Source: Alcanivorax sp. UBA4485
GTDB lineage: Bacteria; Pseudomonadota; Gammaproteobacteria; Pseudomonadales; Alcanivoracaceae
NCBI GenBank assembly: GCA_002389055.1
Contig: DGNT01000078.1
Coordinates: 1-36,415, forward strand
Direction of reading: 5' to 3'
Length of the DNA stretch: 36,415 bases
The translations under genes and the position numbers were made by a program. The notes under the pieces are model-generated. The model made no database searches. It was not told the origin of the DNA and worked only from the letters and a program-made list of their open reading frames with translations. Positions within the stretch are counted from its first letter, which is position 1, and each line of letters begins with the position of its first letter. Shown here piece after piece: positions 23,151 to 31,290 of this stretch.

Positions 23151-23942
23151 ATGATCAGCGAGGACGTTCGGCGGGATATCCAGGGCCGCCTGCGGGCCAT
23201 CGAAGAAGAGCACGATGTGCGTGTGCTGTTCGCGGTGGAGTCCGGCAGCCGGGCCTGGGGTTTTCCCTCACCGAACAGTGATTACGACGTGCGCTTTATC
23301 TACGCGCATCCCCGCGAATGGTATCTGTCGCTGGATCTGGAAGAGCGCCGTGACGTGATCGAATGCGAGATTGTCGACCACATCGATCTCAGCGGCTGGG
23401 ATATCCGCAAGGCCCTGAAATTATTCTGGCAGTCCAACCCGTCGTTCGTGGAGTGGCTGCATTCCCCTATCGTCTATCGCGACGAGGCCGGTTTTGCCGA
23501 ACGGGCGAGGGCACTATTACCTGACGTCTACGATGTGAACAAAGGCGTGCATCATTATTGGAGCATGGCGGACAAGAACTATCGCGGCTATTTGAAAGCG
23601 AAGCTGGTGCCGCTGAAGAAATACTTTTACGTCCTGCGTCCCCTGTTGGCGATTCGCTGGCTGGAACGTTACCGCTCGCCGGCGCCGGTTGAATTCGAGC
23701 GTTTGCGGCCGCTGGTGGCTGACGATGAAACGGTGGATAAAGAGATCACCCGCCTGCTGGCGAGAAAGCAGCGCAGCCAGGAAAAGGAATTTGTTCCGGT
23801 GATGGCGGAGCTGAACGATTTTATTGAAAAAGAACTGTCCCGGCTGTCGCGCTACCCAGGTAACGCCGCGCCGGGCGGTGGCGACTTGAGCCGCCTGAAT
23901 GCGTTGTTTCGCGATTGCCTGGACAGCGTTTCCGACGCCTGA
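23151..23942 (+). CDS. Predicted nucleotidyltransferase (COG3541/YcgL-like)
   Basis: A 263-residue protein with a polymerase-beta-type nucleotidyltransferase motif: AVESGSRAWGFPSPNSDYDV (the GSRAWGF...SDYDVRF signature, with the two Asp as metal ligands) and a later acidic residue in ECEIVDHIDLSG. The C-terminal half is helical and charged. This matches the YcgL/COG3541 group of predicted nucleotidyltransferases, some of which occur in phage or plasmid genomes and whose targets are unknown. It begins 14 bases after the beta-lactamase stop and may be co-transcribed, but no functional link between them is evident. It is longer than MNT-type antitoxins and is not obviously paired with a HEPN toxin. 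Confidence 0.88.
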   Translation: MISEDVRRDIQGRLRAIEEEHDVRVLFAVESGSRAWGFPSPNSDYDVRFIYAHPREWYLSLDLEERRDVIECEIVDHIDLSGWDIRKALKLFWQSNPSFVEWLHSPIVYRDEAGFAERARALLPDVYDVNKGVHHYWSMADKNYRGYLKAKLVPLKKYFYVLRPLLAIRWLERYRSPAPVEFERLRPLVADDETVDKEITRLLARKQRSQEKEFVPVMAELNDFIEKELSRLSRYPGNAAPGGGDLSRLNALFRDCLDSVSDA

Positions 23943-23965
23943 TCACGAGAGAGGCGCCGGCCGAG

Positions 23966-25681
23966 TCAGCGCGTCCCGGCCGAGGCCGCAACGCGCCGGG
24001 GCCCGGGTGCCGGTTCGGATGGCAACTCCAGCAACTCGGTGAGAAATTCCCGCCAGACTTTATAAATCATAAAACGCCCGAGACCGGGGAAACTGCGGAA
24101 GCGCGCGTTGGGCAAATCCCCTGCCAGCCCGCGGGCGCTGCCGATGGAGATGATCCGGTCGTCCTCCCCGTGCCAATGCAGGATCGGTACTTTGATCTGC
24201 TTCAGGTCCACCAGCCAGGGGTGCTGCATGCGTATGTATTCGTCGATCAGGATGCGCGCGCCCTGGAAGTGGCTGGCGTGCATACGTTCGATCAGGCGCG
24301 CCAGCAGGTCCGGGTCGTTGAGCACCGCTTGATCGTCCGCGCACAGAGATTTGGCCAGGCGGGCCAGGTATTTTTCCGGAGAGCGCCGTACGCCGCGCAA
24401 CGCCAGCCGGCCCACCAGTACAAACAGGCGCGGGTCCTTGCGGAAAATGCGCAGAAACATGGCGTGGATGCGGTCGAGCTTGTCCAACTCGAAGTGCTCA
24501 ATGGGCACGGTGCTGGCCAGCAGGCCGAGCCGGTCGAAGAGATCGGGATGCAGCGCCGCCGCGCACAGCGCGTAGGGGCCGCCGCCGCAGTACGCCGCCA
24601 TCGGCGGTCGCTGCAGGCCCAGGTGGTTGCACAGGGCGCGGATGTCCGGGCCGAAGTCGCGGAATTCCATGTCCGGCCGGGCGGTGGAGAGGCCGTAGCC
24701 GGGGCGCACGATCAGGATCATGCGCAGGCCCTTCGCCTGGTACCACTCATCGAAGAGACGGTGGTCGGGCAGGGCGCTGCCCAGGTTGTCCAGGGTGAGC
24801 ACCGCTCGCCCGGCGGGGTCGCCGTATTCGAACCAGCTCAACACGCGGCCATCGGCCAGGGTCAGGGTGTGTTCCGGTGTTCGGCGCAAGGCCGGGGGCT
24901 GGGCCGCCTGCACCAAAGCGTGCCCCATCGCCTGACTGACTAACTGCACCTGGCTGTTGGCTTCCAGCTTCGCCATGGTCGACTTAAGCTGGCTGCGCGC
25001 GGTGTGCACGCTGATCGAGAGCAGTTCGGCGCTTTGGTTGAGGTTGCCGATCTTACAGAGCAGATGCAGCAGGCGCGATTCCGCGTGCGTGATCGGAAAA
25101 ATGGCTTTCAGGGATTCCGCTGATGGCGTCACCACGCTGTGGCCGGCCAGCACCCAGACGATGGTGCGGACTCTGGCGATGTTGCCTGGTGCGTCGGATT
25201 TCTTGACCGGCAGACAAAGCAAGGTCACCGCGTCACGCTGGGACGCAAGCAGCTGGGTATGCCGGCCGGCGGCCAGGCTGTGAACCCGTTTCAGGCCCTC
25301 TTTCAATGCCCGATCAGCGAATCGCAGGGTGCCGTCCGGCAGCAGTTCAATGGGCGCTTGGGTGAGTGCCTGCCGCGCCGCCGGATTGCACTCCAGCGCG
25401 CGCATTTGCTCGTCGAGCATCAGCATGGGCCAGGGCATCTGGTTGTACATGCTGTTGAGAATCTGGGTGCGGTCCTCAAGAGCGTGCATATAGGCGCTGC
25501 TGCGCACCGCCCGTTCCAGGTGCCCGATCAATTGCTCCACTTCCATGGGCGCGCCGTTGGCGTCGCCCGGTGGGTTGTCGTCGGTCCAGCCGGTGATGGT
25601 GTCGAGCAGGTCCATCCAGTCGCCGGGGGACAAGGCGGTTTCGTAGATCCGACCGATCAGGTCGTTATTCTCATCCTGCAA
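23966..25681 (-). CDS. LuxR-type regulator fused to degenerate alpha/beta-hydrolase
   Basis: A 571-residue two-part protein. The N-terminal part (about 1-180) is PAS-like; residues 185-245 form a LuxR-type helix-turn-helix (LKAIFPITHAESRLLHLLCK, SAELLSISVHTARSQLKSTM). Residues 265-555 are an alpha/beta-hydrolase fold: oxyanion region RPGYGLS, nucleophile elbow AYCGGGPYA with Cys365 where Ser is expected, and HWHGEDDRI (Asp508). The catalytic His, normally in a GHF-type motif, appears as Arg536 in FPGLGRFMIYKVW. The hydrolase half is therefore probably not a normal esterase and may bind a ligand to control the regulator. The gene is monocistronic, convergent with the nucleotidyltransferase gene (23 bases between stops). 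Target genes unknown. Confidence 0.88.
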   Translation of the reverse strand: MQDENNDLIGRIYETALSPGDWMDLLDTITGWTDDNPPGDANGAPMEVEQLIGHLERAVRSSAYMHALEDRTQILNSMYNQMPWPMLMLDEQMRALECNPAARQALTQAPIELLPDGTLRFADRALKEGLKRVHSLAAGRHTQLLASQRDAVTLLCLPVKKSDAPGNIARVRTIVWVLAGHSVVTPSAESLKAIFPITHAESRLLHLLCKIGNLNQSAELLSISVHTARSQLKSTMAKLEANSQVQLVSQAMGHALVQAAQPPALRRTPEHTLTLADGRVLSWFEYGDPAGRAVLTLDNLGSALPDHRLFDEWYQAKGLRMILIVRPGYGLSTARPDMEFRDFGPDIRALCNHLGLQRPPMAAYCGGGPYALCAAALHPDLFDRLGLLASTVPIEHFELDKLDRIHAMFLRIFRKDPRLFVLVGRLALRGVRRSPEKYLARLAKSLCADDQAVLNDPDLLARLIERMHASHFQGARILIDEYIRMQHPWLVDLKQIKVPILHWHGEDDRIISIGSARGLAGDLPNARFRSFPGLGRFMIYKVWREFLTELLELPSEPAPGPRRVAASAGTR

Positions 25682-25753
25682 GGCGACGGCCCCGGATTCG
25701 GCAAGGTGGTTGTCCGGATCATAGGAAGCGCGCGCCGGGAGCGCAACGAAAAA

Positions 25754-25774
25754 GACCCCGGGGGGGCCGGGGTC
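25754..25774 (-). terminator. Intrinsic terminator of the large lipoprotein gene
   Basis: GACCCCGG (25754-25761) and CCGGGGTC (25767-25774) form a perfect 8-bp GC stem with a 5-base loop. On the minus strand it is followed by TTTTT (complement of the A-run at 25749-25753). It lies about 65 bases past the stop of the lipoprotein gene at 25840, so it terminates that transcript before the LuxR/hydrolase gene. Confidence 0.8.
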
Positions 25775-25839
25775 AAAGGGTGCGGCGAGGCCGAAGCCCG
25801 CCGCGGGGGTACGCCTGGCGGCGTTCGGGGGTGAAGCGG

Positions 25840-27834
25840 TTACTCGGTGACGTCGATCAGCACCACCAGGCCCAGCTCGTTGGGGTCGCCGCCCTGCGGA
25901 ACCCAGCGGGTGGTGAATACGCCCAGGCTGGCGTCCTGGTTGAAAAAGCCTTCCATGATATTGCTGCCGTCCTGATCGGCGAGGGTCAGGGTGGTGGCGC
26001 CGTTGGCGGCGACAGTGACGTTAAGGGCGGCGCTTGCCGTATCGCTGTCCACGGAGAGATCACCGCCGAGGCCGGTTTTATGGACTTCCGTGAAGTCCCC
26101 GGCCAGGGTGCCGGCGGTATTGCTGCTCAGGGTCACGTAGCTGTTGAACTGGCTGTTGATCATCTCGATGTCGCTGGTGCCGTTGCCGACCCCTTCAAGG
26201 GCAGCGGACAGCAGCATCAATCGGTATTTTTTTCCGGCCACGTCGGGGGCGCTTTCAGGCAGCTTCACCATCAGGGTTTTGTTGAACTGGGCCCAAACGT
26301 TCTCGTTGTTTTCCGTTTCCGCGAAGGCGATGAAATCGAAAGTGTCGTTGACAAAGCCATCGGCGGGCACGGGCTGGCCGTCGTCGGTGCCGGCGGAAAT
26401 GATGTCGCCGTCGGCGCCGACGTCGATGGGCTCGCCGTTAGTGCCAATTTCGTTCAGCGCCTGGTAGGTGCTGCCGTTGCTTTCCAGCCCTACCCGGTGG
26501 CCGGTGGCGTCGCCGTAATCGAAGGTGCCGTCGCCATTGAAGGTGACCACGTTGACCTCGGTCTGCAGTTCGATCACACCGGTTTGCGCGTAGGTTTCCA
26601 GGAACACGCGGCCGAAGGCGCCGCTGAGATCCGAATCGCTCATCCCGGACGGTGAGCGGGCGAACACTTCCAGGGCGCGGAATACCTCATCGCCACGGCG
26701 GTCATTGGGGTCGAGCGCGTCCGGTTCTTCGTCGCCGTTGGTGTCGGTGGTGCCGTAGCGTACCGCCGCTTCCTGGGACAACAGGAAGAACAGACCTTTG
26801 TTCTTGACCTGTTGCAGGTTGTAGATCACCGACGGATAGCGGAACGCATTGTCGCCGTTGATTTCTTCTTCGAACGCGCCCTCGATGGACAGGATGCCGG
26901 AGTCGGTAAGTGTGCCCGAGAGGTTTTCGGATTCGGTGTCGATGTCTGTTTCGTAGTAGATCGATCCGGTGGCCACGCTCATGCCGGAAAAGTTCGAGTA
27001 GGCACTTTCTTCGCCTTCCAGGGTGATCGCCACGGTGTCGCCGCCGCCGTTGGCGAAGTTGAACTGGCTGCGCCACATATCGTTGGCGAAGGTGCCGAAA
27101 TTGTTATTGTCGCTGTCATGCAGGCCGAGGCTGAAGGCCGCGCTTCGGTAATCGCCGGTCACGCTGTCCACGTCGCCGGGTTGCTCTTTGATGACCGCTA
27201 CCTGCTGCTCGACGAACTCGCCCACTTCCTGGTCCAGTTTGGCGAGCATGTCACTGAGGTCGTTGCCGGCGGTGAGATCAAAGGTATCCACTTTGCCGCT
27301 CAGGGTGACCACGTCCGTGACCACCAACTGGTCCAGATCGGTGCCTTCCTCGATGAACTTACGCAGCACGAATTCCGATACCGGGTTGATGTTCACCGCC
27401 TGATCCACCACCTGGGCCCGCATCTCGGTGCCGGTGCCGGTAATCCTCACGATCAGATCGCCCGCCAGGTTCACGCCTTCGGGGAGCGTCAGACGGTAGT
27501 CGCCGGTGATCGAGGTGACGGTTTCAGCCAGCACCTCACCCACCGGGTTGCCGGCGTTATCCACCCTCAGTAGCTCGACGGTCGCGCCGCCGACCGGATC
27601 AAGACCGGTGATGGCCGCGTGCGCCGACGGGATCAGCGCGTTCAGGGCCAGTTCGAAGACGCTTGGGGCCTCGTGAAAGGCCACGGCGCCGGCCGGTGCC
27701 GTGGCGGTGCCGCTGATGGTGCGCGAGGTGGCGCCGCCGGTATCGTCGCTGGATGAGGAGGAACCGCCCCCACACCCCGCCAGAATCGTGGCCGATGCCA
27801 CGCACGCAATGAGGAATAACGCTGCTTTCTTCAT
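25840..27834 (-). CDS. Large outer-membrane lipoprotein of unknown function
   Basis: A 664-residue predicted lipoprotein. MKKAALFLIACVASATILAG ends in lipobox LAGC, followed by GGGSSSSSDDTGG, a flexible linker typical of surface lipoproteins. Next comes a carboxypeptidase-regulatory-like beta segment (about 75-140: GGATVELLRVDNAGNPVGEV, TSITGDYRLTLPEGVNLAGD). Then a helical region (INPVSEFVLRKFIEEGTDLD, LAKLDQEVGEFVEQQVAVI) and a long Asp/Asn/Gly-rich beta region. The composition is acidic with few Cys, consistent with an extracellular beta-rich protein, possibly calcium-binding; DTNGDEEPDALDPNDRR resembles a thrombospondin type 3-like Ca2+ motif. I chose ATG 27834 because it gives a proper signal peptide; an in-frame codon at 27855 adds seven residues. 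Function is unknown and no partner lies in an operon. Confidence 0.82.
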   Translation of the reverse strand: MKKAALFLIACVASATILAGCGGGSSSSSDDTGGATSRTISGTATAPAGAVAFHEAPSVFELALNALIPSAHAAITGLDPVGGATVELLRVDNAGNPVGEVLAETVTSITGDYRLTLPEGVNLAGDLIVRITGTGTEMRAQVVDQAVNINPVSEFVLRKFIEEGTDLDQLVVTDVVTLSGKVDTFDLTAGNDLSDMLAKLDQEVGEFVEQQVAVIKEQPGDVDSVTGDYRSAAFSLGLHDSDNNNFGTFANDMWRSQFNFANGGGDTVAITLEGEESAYSNFSGMSVATGSIYYETDIDTESENLSGTLTDSGILSIEGAFEEEINGDNAFRYPSVIYNLQQVKNKGLFFLLSQEAAVRYGTTDTNGDEEPDALDPNDRRGDEVFRALEVFARSPSGMSDSDLSGAFGRVFLETYAQTGVIELQTEVNVVTFNGDGTFDYGDATGHRVGLESNGSTYQALNEIGTNGEPIDVGADGDIISAGTDDGQPVPADGFVNDTFDFIAFAETENNENVWAQFNKTLMVKLPESAPDVAGKKYRLMLLSAALEGVGNGTSDIEMINSQFNSYVTLSSNTAGTLAGDFTEVHKTGLGGDLSVDSDTASAALNVTVAANGATTLTLADQDGSNIMEGFFNQDASLGVFTTRWVPQGGDPNELGLVVLIDVTE

Positions 27835-28001
27835 GGTTGCCCTTCCGATGTCCAATCAGGTTCGATCGAGCCTAGGGCGTTTGCTTAATGGGCACATACC
27901 CCATATGGGCTAAACCGTCACCGATTGTTGGTGGGGGGCCTTTAAATCCCTCTGTCCATCGCCACGCAGGGTTATGAGTAAGCAACACAAGGAGACAGGC
28001 C

Positions 28002-29177
28002 ATGGACGACGATCATCAATCGCAGGCTGTCCCTGGCACCATGAAGGCCATGGTACTCACCGGCCACGGCGGCGTGGACAAGCTGGTCTACCGGGACGAC
28101 GTGACCGTGCCGCGGCCCGCGCCGGGCCAGGTGCTGGTGCGCGTCACCGCCACCGCGAAGAACAACACCGACCGCAAGGCCCGCGAGGGCCTGTATCCCA
28201 CCAAGGACAAGGATGAGGTGGCGTCCTTTCAGATGGGCGGTTCGGCCACGCTCACCTTCCCCCGTATTCAGGGCGCCGACGTGGCCGGGCGGGTCGCCGC
28301 GGTGGGCGACGGCGTGGACCCGGCGCGCATCGGCGAGCGCGGCCTGCTGGACTTCAACCTCTACCCGGACGACCGCCGAGATATCAACCTGACGCCGGAC
28401 TACTACGGCCACGGTGCCGACGGCGGCTTTGCCGAGTACGTGGCGGTGCCCTCGGATCAGTTCCACACCGTGGACAAGCCGGATCTGGCCGACGCAGAAC
28501 TGGCGGCCATGGGGATGTGCTCCTACCAGACCGCCTTTCACATGCTCACCGCCGCCAATGTGCTCGCCGGGGAGCGGGTGCTGATCACCGGCGCCAGCGG
28601 TGGCGTCGGCACGGCGCTGATCCAGCTTTGCCGGGTAATGGGCGCGATTCCCTACGCATTGAGCACACCGGACAAGGCGGACGCCCTGCGTGAACTGGGC
28701 GCGGAAGCGGTGTTCGACCGCTCCGATATGGACGGCTTCACCGACCGGGTGCGCGAGCTGACCGGGGGCGCGCCCCTGGACGCGGTGATGGATCTGGTCG
28801 GCGGCGACATGACCGACCGTTTTATCGACGCCATGATTTTCGACATGAAGGCGCGCAACAGCTACCCGCGTCTGAGCATCGCCGGCGCCAGCGGCGGCAA
28901 CCTGAGCGAGATCATGTGGACGCGCATCTACCTCTATCAGGTGCGGGTGTTCGGTGTGTCCCACGGCACCCGCGAAGAAGCGGAACAGCTGATTGGCTGG
29001 ATCCGCTCCGGCGAGCTCAAGCCGGTGCTGCACGCCGCCTTCAAACTGTCCGAGCTGCATCGCGCGGAAGACTACTTCGTCAGCCGGGGCAACAACTTCC
29101 TCGGCAAGATCGTCATTGTCCCCGACAGCCAGTGGGCGGACTTCGGCGAACCCTTCGCGTTAAAGGAGACAACCTGA
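28002..29177 (+). CDS. Zinc-independent MDR-family dehydrogenase
   Basis: A 391-residue medium-chain dehydrogenase/reductase. The N-terminal GroES-like domain contains VTATAKNNTDRKAREGLYPT (53-70), where the catalytic zinc Cys is replaced by Asn, as in quinone-reductase-like and related MDR proteins. The nucleotide-binding motif is LITGASGGVGTALIQL (about 197-212). The MKAMVLTGHGGVDKL opening is preceded by 13 extra residues, kept because AAGGAG (27988-27993) lies properly before ATG 28002. It ends in TGATG overlap with the next gene (stop 29175-29177, start 29177), so the two are an operon. The neighbour is a proline-racemase-family protein, so a shared role in modifying a proline- or hydroxyproline-like compound is plausible. 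NADPH use is likely. Confidence 0.88.
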   Translation: MDDDHQSQAVPGTMKAMVLTGHGGVDKLVYRDDVTVPRPAPGQVLVRVTATAKNNTDRKAREGLYPTKDKDEVASFQMGGSATLTFPRIQGADVAGRVAAVGDGVDPARIGERGLLDFNLYPDDRRDINLTPDYYGHGADGGFAEYVAVPSDQFHTVDKPDLADAELAAMGMCSYQTAFHMLTAANVLAGERVLITGASGGVGTALIQLCRVMGAIPYALSTPDKADALRELGAEAVFDRSDMDGFTDRVRELTGGAPLDAVMDLVGGDMTDRFIDAMIFDMKARNSYPRLSIAGASGGNLSEIMWTRIYLYQVRVFGVSHGTREEAEQLIGWIRSGELKPVLHAAFKLSELHRAEDYFVSRGNNFLGKIVIVPDSQWADFGEPFALKETT

Positions 29178-30217
29178 TGCGCCAGGAGTTAAGCCTGAAT
29201 CTCATGGATACTCACGCCGGTGGCGATGTCAGCCGCATCGTCCTCGGCGGCATCGACCCGCTGCCCGGTGACACCGTGCGCCAGCAAATGGAGTATCTGC
29301 GCGACGACGCGGACGGCCTGCGCCAGCTTTTACTGGAAGAGCCCTACGGCATTCCGGAAATGTCGGTGGATCTGATCGTGCCGCCGTCCCACCCGGACGC
29401 CAGCGTCGGCTACATCATCATGGAAGTGATGGGCTACGCGATCTACTCCGGCTCCAACACCATTTGCACCGCCACCGCGGTGCTGGAAAGCGGTCTGGTA
29501 CCCAAGGAAGAGGGCCGGCAAAGCTTTATGATGGAATCGCCGGCGGGGCTGGTGCACATCGAGGCCCAGGTCCACGACGGCGTGGTGGAATCGATCACCT
29601 GCGGCGGCCTGCCCAGCTATATCGACACCTACCGCGCCACCATCCATGTGCCGTCGCTGGGCAACGTCACCTACAGCGTGGCCTACAGCGGTGGCTTTTA
29701 CGCCCTGGTGGATGCGACCGAGCTGGGCTTTCATCTGACCCTGGACGAAGAGGCGGAGCTGGCCCGCTGCGCCCGCGCCATTGTCGAGGCGATCCAGGCG
29801 GAACGCGGCTTCTCCCATTACACCCTGGGCGACGTGGGGCCGCTGCCGTTCCTGCACTTCATGGGTCCGGTGGAGCAGGTCAGCGATCACTTCCACCGCT
29901 CCCGCTCGGCCACCTATGTGCACCCCGGCGTGATCTGCCGCAGCACCACCGGCACCGGCACCTCGGCGCGGCTGGCGCTGATGCATCACGAAGGCAGGAT
30001 CAAACCCGGCGACCGCCTGGAAACCGTCTCCCTGCGCGGCTCCGGCTTTATCGGCGAATTCATCGACACCCGCCGCGAGGAAGACCACGACGTGGTGGAA
30101 AACACCATCACCGGCAAAAGCTACGTGCTGGCGCACTCCAGAACCGTGGTCAATTGCGAGGACCCGATGGTCGACTGCGACGGATTACACCACATCCTCA
30201 GCGACGGTCACGCCTAA
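29177..30217 (+). CDS. Proline racemase-family protein with Ser/Thr at catalytic positions
   Basis: A 346-residue member of the proline racemase superfamily (proline racemase, 4-hydroxyproline epimerase, trans-3-hydroxyproline dehydratase). Family features are present: MDTHAGGDVSRIVLGG at the start, GYIIMEVMGYAIYSGSNTIC at 79-97 and RSTTGTGTSARLALMH at 255-270. In active racemases and epimerases two Cys act as acid/base. Here the first aligns with Ser91 (SGSN in place of CGHN) and the second with Thr258 (STTGTG in place of SPCGTG). Cys/Thr forms are known as hydroxyproline dehydratases, but loss of both Cys implies a different or lost activity. It overlaps the MDR dehydrogenase gene by one base, so both are translated together. 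Length is normal and no other lesion is seen. Confidence 0.88.
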   Translation: MRQELSLNLMDTHAGGDVSRIVLGGIDPLPGDTVRQQMEYLRDDADGLRQLLLEEPYGIPEMSVDLIVPPSHPDASVGYIIMEVMGYAIYSGSNTICTATAVLESGLVPKEEGRQSFMMESPAGLVHIEAQVHDGVVESITCGGLPSYIDTYRATIHVPSLGNVTYSVAYSGGFYALVDATELGFHLTLDEEAELARCARAIVEAIQAERGFSHYTLGDVGPLPFLHFMGPVEQVSDHFHRSRSATYVHPGVICRSTTGTGTSARLALMHHEGRIKPGDRLETVSLRGSGFIGEFIDTRREEDHDVVENTITGKSYVLAHSRTVVNCEDPMVDCDGLHHILSDGHA

Positions 30218-30221
30218 CGTC

Positions 30222-30375
30222 GGGAGCGGGCCCTGTGGGAGCGGGCCTCGCCCGCGAAAGGCCGGCTTCGCCGGCCGGCAGGATTCCAGAAACGCCTTTT
30301 CTGCCTCGGTTAGAAAGGGCTCTGGGATCCTGCCGGGCGCTCCGCGCCCTTTCGCGGGCTGGGCCCGCTCCCACA
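30222..30375. repeat. Paired REP element (BIME-like)
   Basis: TGTGGGAGCGGGCC (30234-30247) and its exact complement GGCCCGCTCCCACA (30362-30375) bound a 142-bp unit. Inside are REP-type hairpins: GCGGGC-CTC-GCCCGC on the left, GCCGGC-type palindromes, and GGGCGC-TCC-GCGCCC with GCGGGC-TG-GGCCCGC-like stems on the right. A partial copy of the arm (GGGAGCGGGCCC) precedes it at 30222-30233. The GTGGGAGCGGGC core is the well-known pseudomonad REP consensus. It lies after the proline-racemase operon and before the RIO kinase 3' end, where such units act as transcript stabilisers or terminators. Confidence 0.8.
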
Positions 30376-30386
30376 ATTCTCTCGCT

Positions 30387-31235
30387 CTAATCGGAATCGT
30401 TGAGTCGCTCCTGTCGTTCCTGCTCCTCTTCGAAGGCGGCTTTGATCTCGGCCAGGACGTCCTCGACGTTGGCGGCTTCGCCGGAGTCCTCGAACTCGCC
30501 GGTGAGTGACACCTCCGGGTGCAGGTCGCCGGCCTCGTAGAGGGCCCAGATTTCCTCGCCGTAGCGGCTGCCGACCAGGGCCGGGGCGTACTGGCCGTAG
30601 TAGCGCGTCATGTTGTTGACGTCGCGTAGCAGGAACGCCTCGGCGTGGTTGTTGGCGGCGGCATCCACCGCCTGGGGCAGGTCGATCACCACCGGCCCGT
30701 AGGCGTCCACCAGTACGTTGAATTCGGACAGATCGCCGTGCACCAGCCCGGCGCACAGCATCAGCACCACGTAGTGCATCATCAGGGCGTGGTCTTCCAG
30801 CGCCTGTTCCTCGGTGAGCACCACATCGCACAGGCGTGGCGCCACGTCGCCGGCGTCGTCGGTGATCAGCTCCATCAGCAGCACGCCTTCCAGCATGTCG
30901 TAGGGCCGGGGCACGCGCACGCCGGCGTCCGCCAGGCGGCGCAGGGCGTCCACCTCGGCGGTCTGCCAGACCTTTTCCTGCTGGTCGCGGCCGAACTTGG
31001 AGCCTTTTTCCATGGCGCGGGCGCGCCGGGTACTGCGCACCTTACGGCCTTCCTGGTAGTGCACCGCCTGCTTGAAGCCGCGCTTGGCCGCTTCCTTGTA
31101 CACCTTGGCACACTGCACCTGGTCGCCGCAGCGGACCACGTAGATGTCCGCCTCTTTGCCGCTCATCAGCCGGCTGATCACTTCGTCCACCAGGCCGTCG
31201 TCGACCAGGGGCTGTATCCGTTTCGGGGTTTTCAT
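30387..31235 (-). CDS. RIO-family serine/threonine protein kinase
   Basis: A 282-residue RIO1-like kinase. Visible landmarks: a P-loop-like SRLMSGKEADIYVV (about 21-34), VAIK-equivalent CAKVYK (K44), catalytic loop VHGDLSEFNVLV (165-176, D168 and N173), and metal loop VIDLPQAVD (183-191), the RIO hallmark IDxPQ. Bacterial members (such as PA4780 in Pseudomonas) are stress-related, and archaeal/eukaryotic ones act in ribosome maturation; the bacterial target is uncertain. ATG 31235 follows an AAGGG site. It is acidic at the C-terminus (EEEQERQERLNDSD). It shares the strand with the Rieske oxygenase gene upstream, whose stop is 55 bases away, so co-transcription is possible. Confidence 0.93.
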   Translation of the reverse strand: MKTPKRIQPLVDDGLVDEVISRLMSGKEADIYVVRCGDQVQCAKVYKEAAKRGFKQAVHYQEGRKVRSTRRARAMEKGSKFGRDQQEKVWQTAEVDALRRLADAGVRVPRPYDMLEGVLLMELITDDAGDVAPRLCDVVLTEEQALEDHALMMHYVVLMLCAGLVHGDLSEFNVLVDAYGPVVIDLPQAVDAAANNHAEAFLLRDVNNMTRYYGQYAPALVGSRYGEEIWALYEAGDLHPEVSLTGEFEDSGEAANVEDVLAEIKAAFEEEQERQERLNDSD

Positions 31236-31290
31236 GCCGCCCTTATACGCTATTCGCCGATGCCAGGCATCTCTTGCTGGACCTCGCGAT

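Noticed and set aside
23151..23942. MNT/HEPN-type toxin-antitoxin module
   Set aside because: The nucleotidyltransferase is of the long COG3541 kind and has no neighbouring HEPN gene; the adjacent gene is a beta-lactamase.
26812..27573. A 253-codon frame antisense to the large lipoprotein
   Set aside because: The lipoprotein frame has a signal peptide, ribosome site and terminator; the opposite frame has none of these.
27899..27908. Palindrome CCCATATGGG upstream of the lipoprotein and MDR genes
   Set aside because: A 10-bp palindrome in a 167-bp divergent region could be an operator, but it has no second site or matching promoter geometry.
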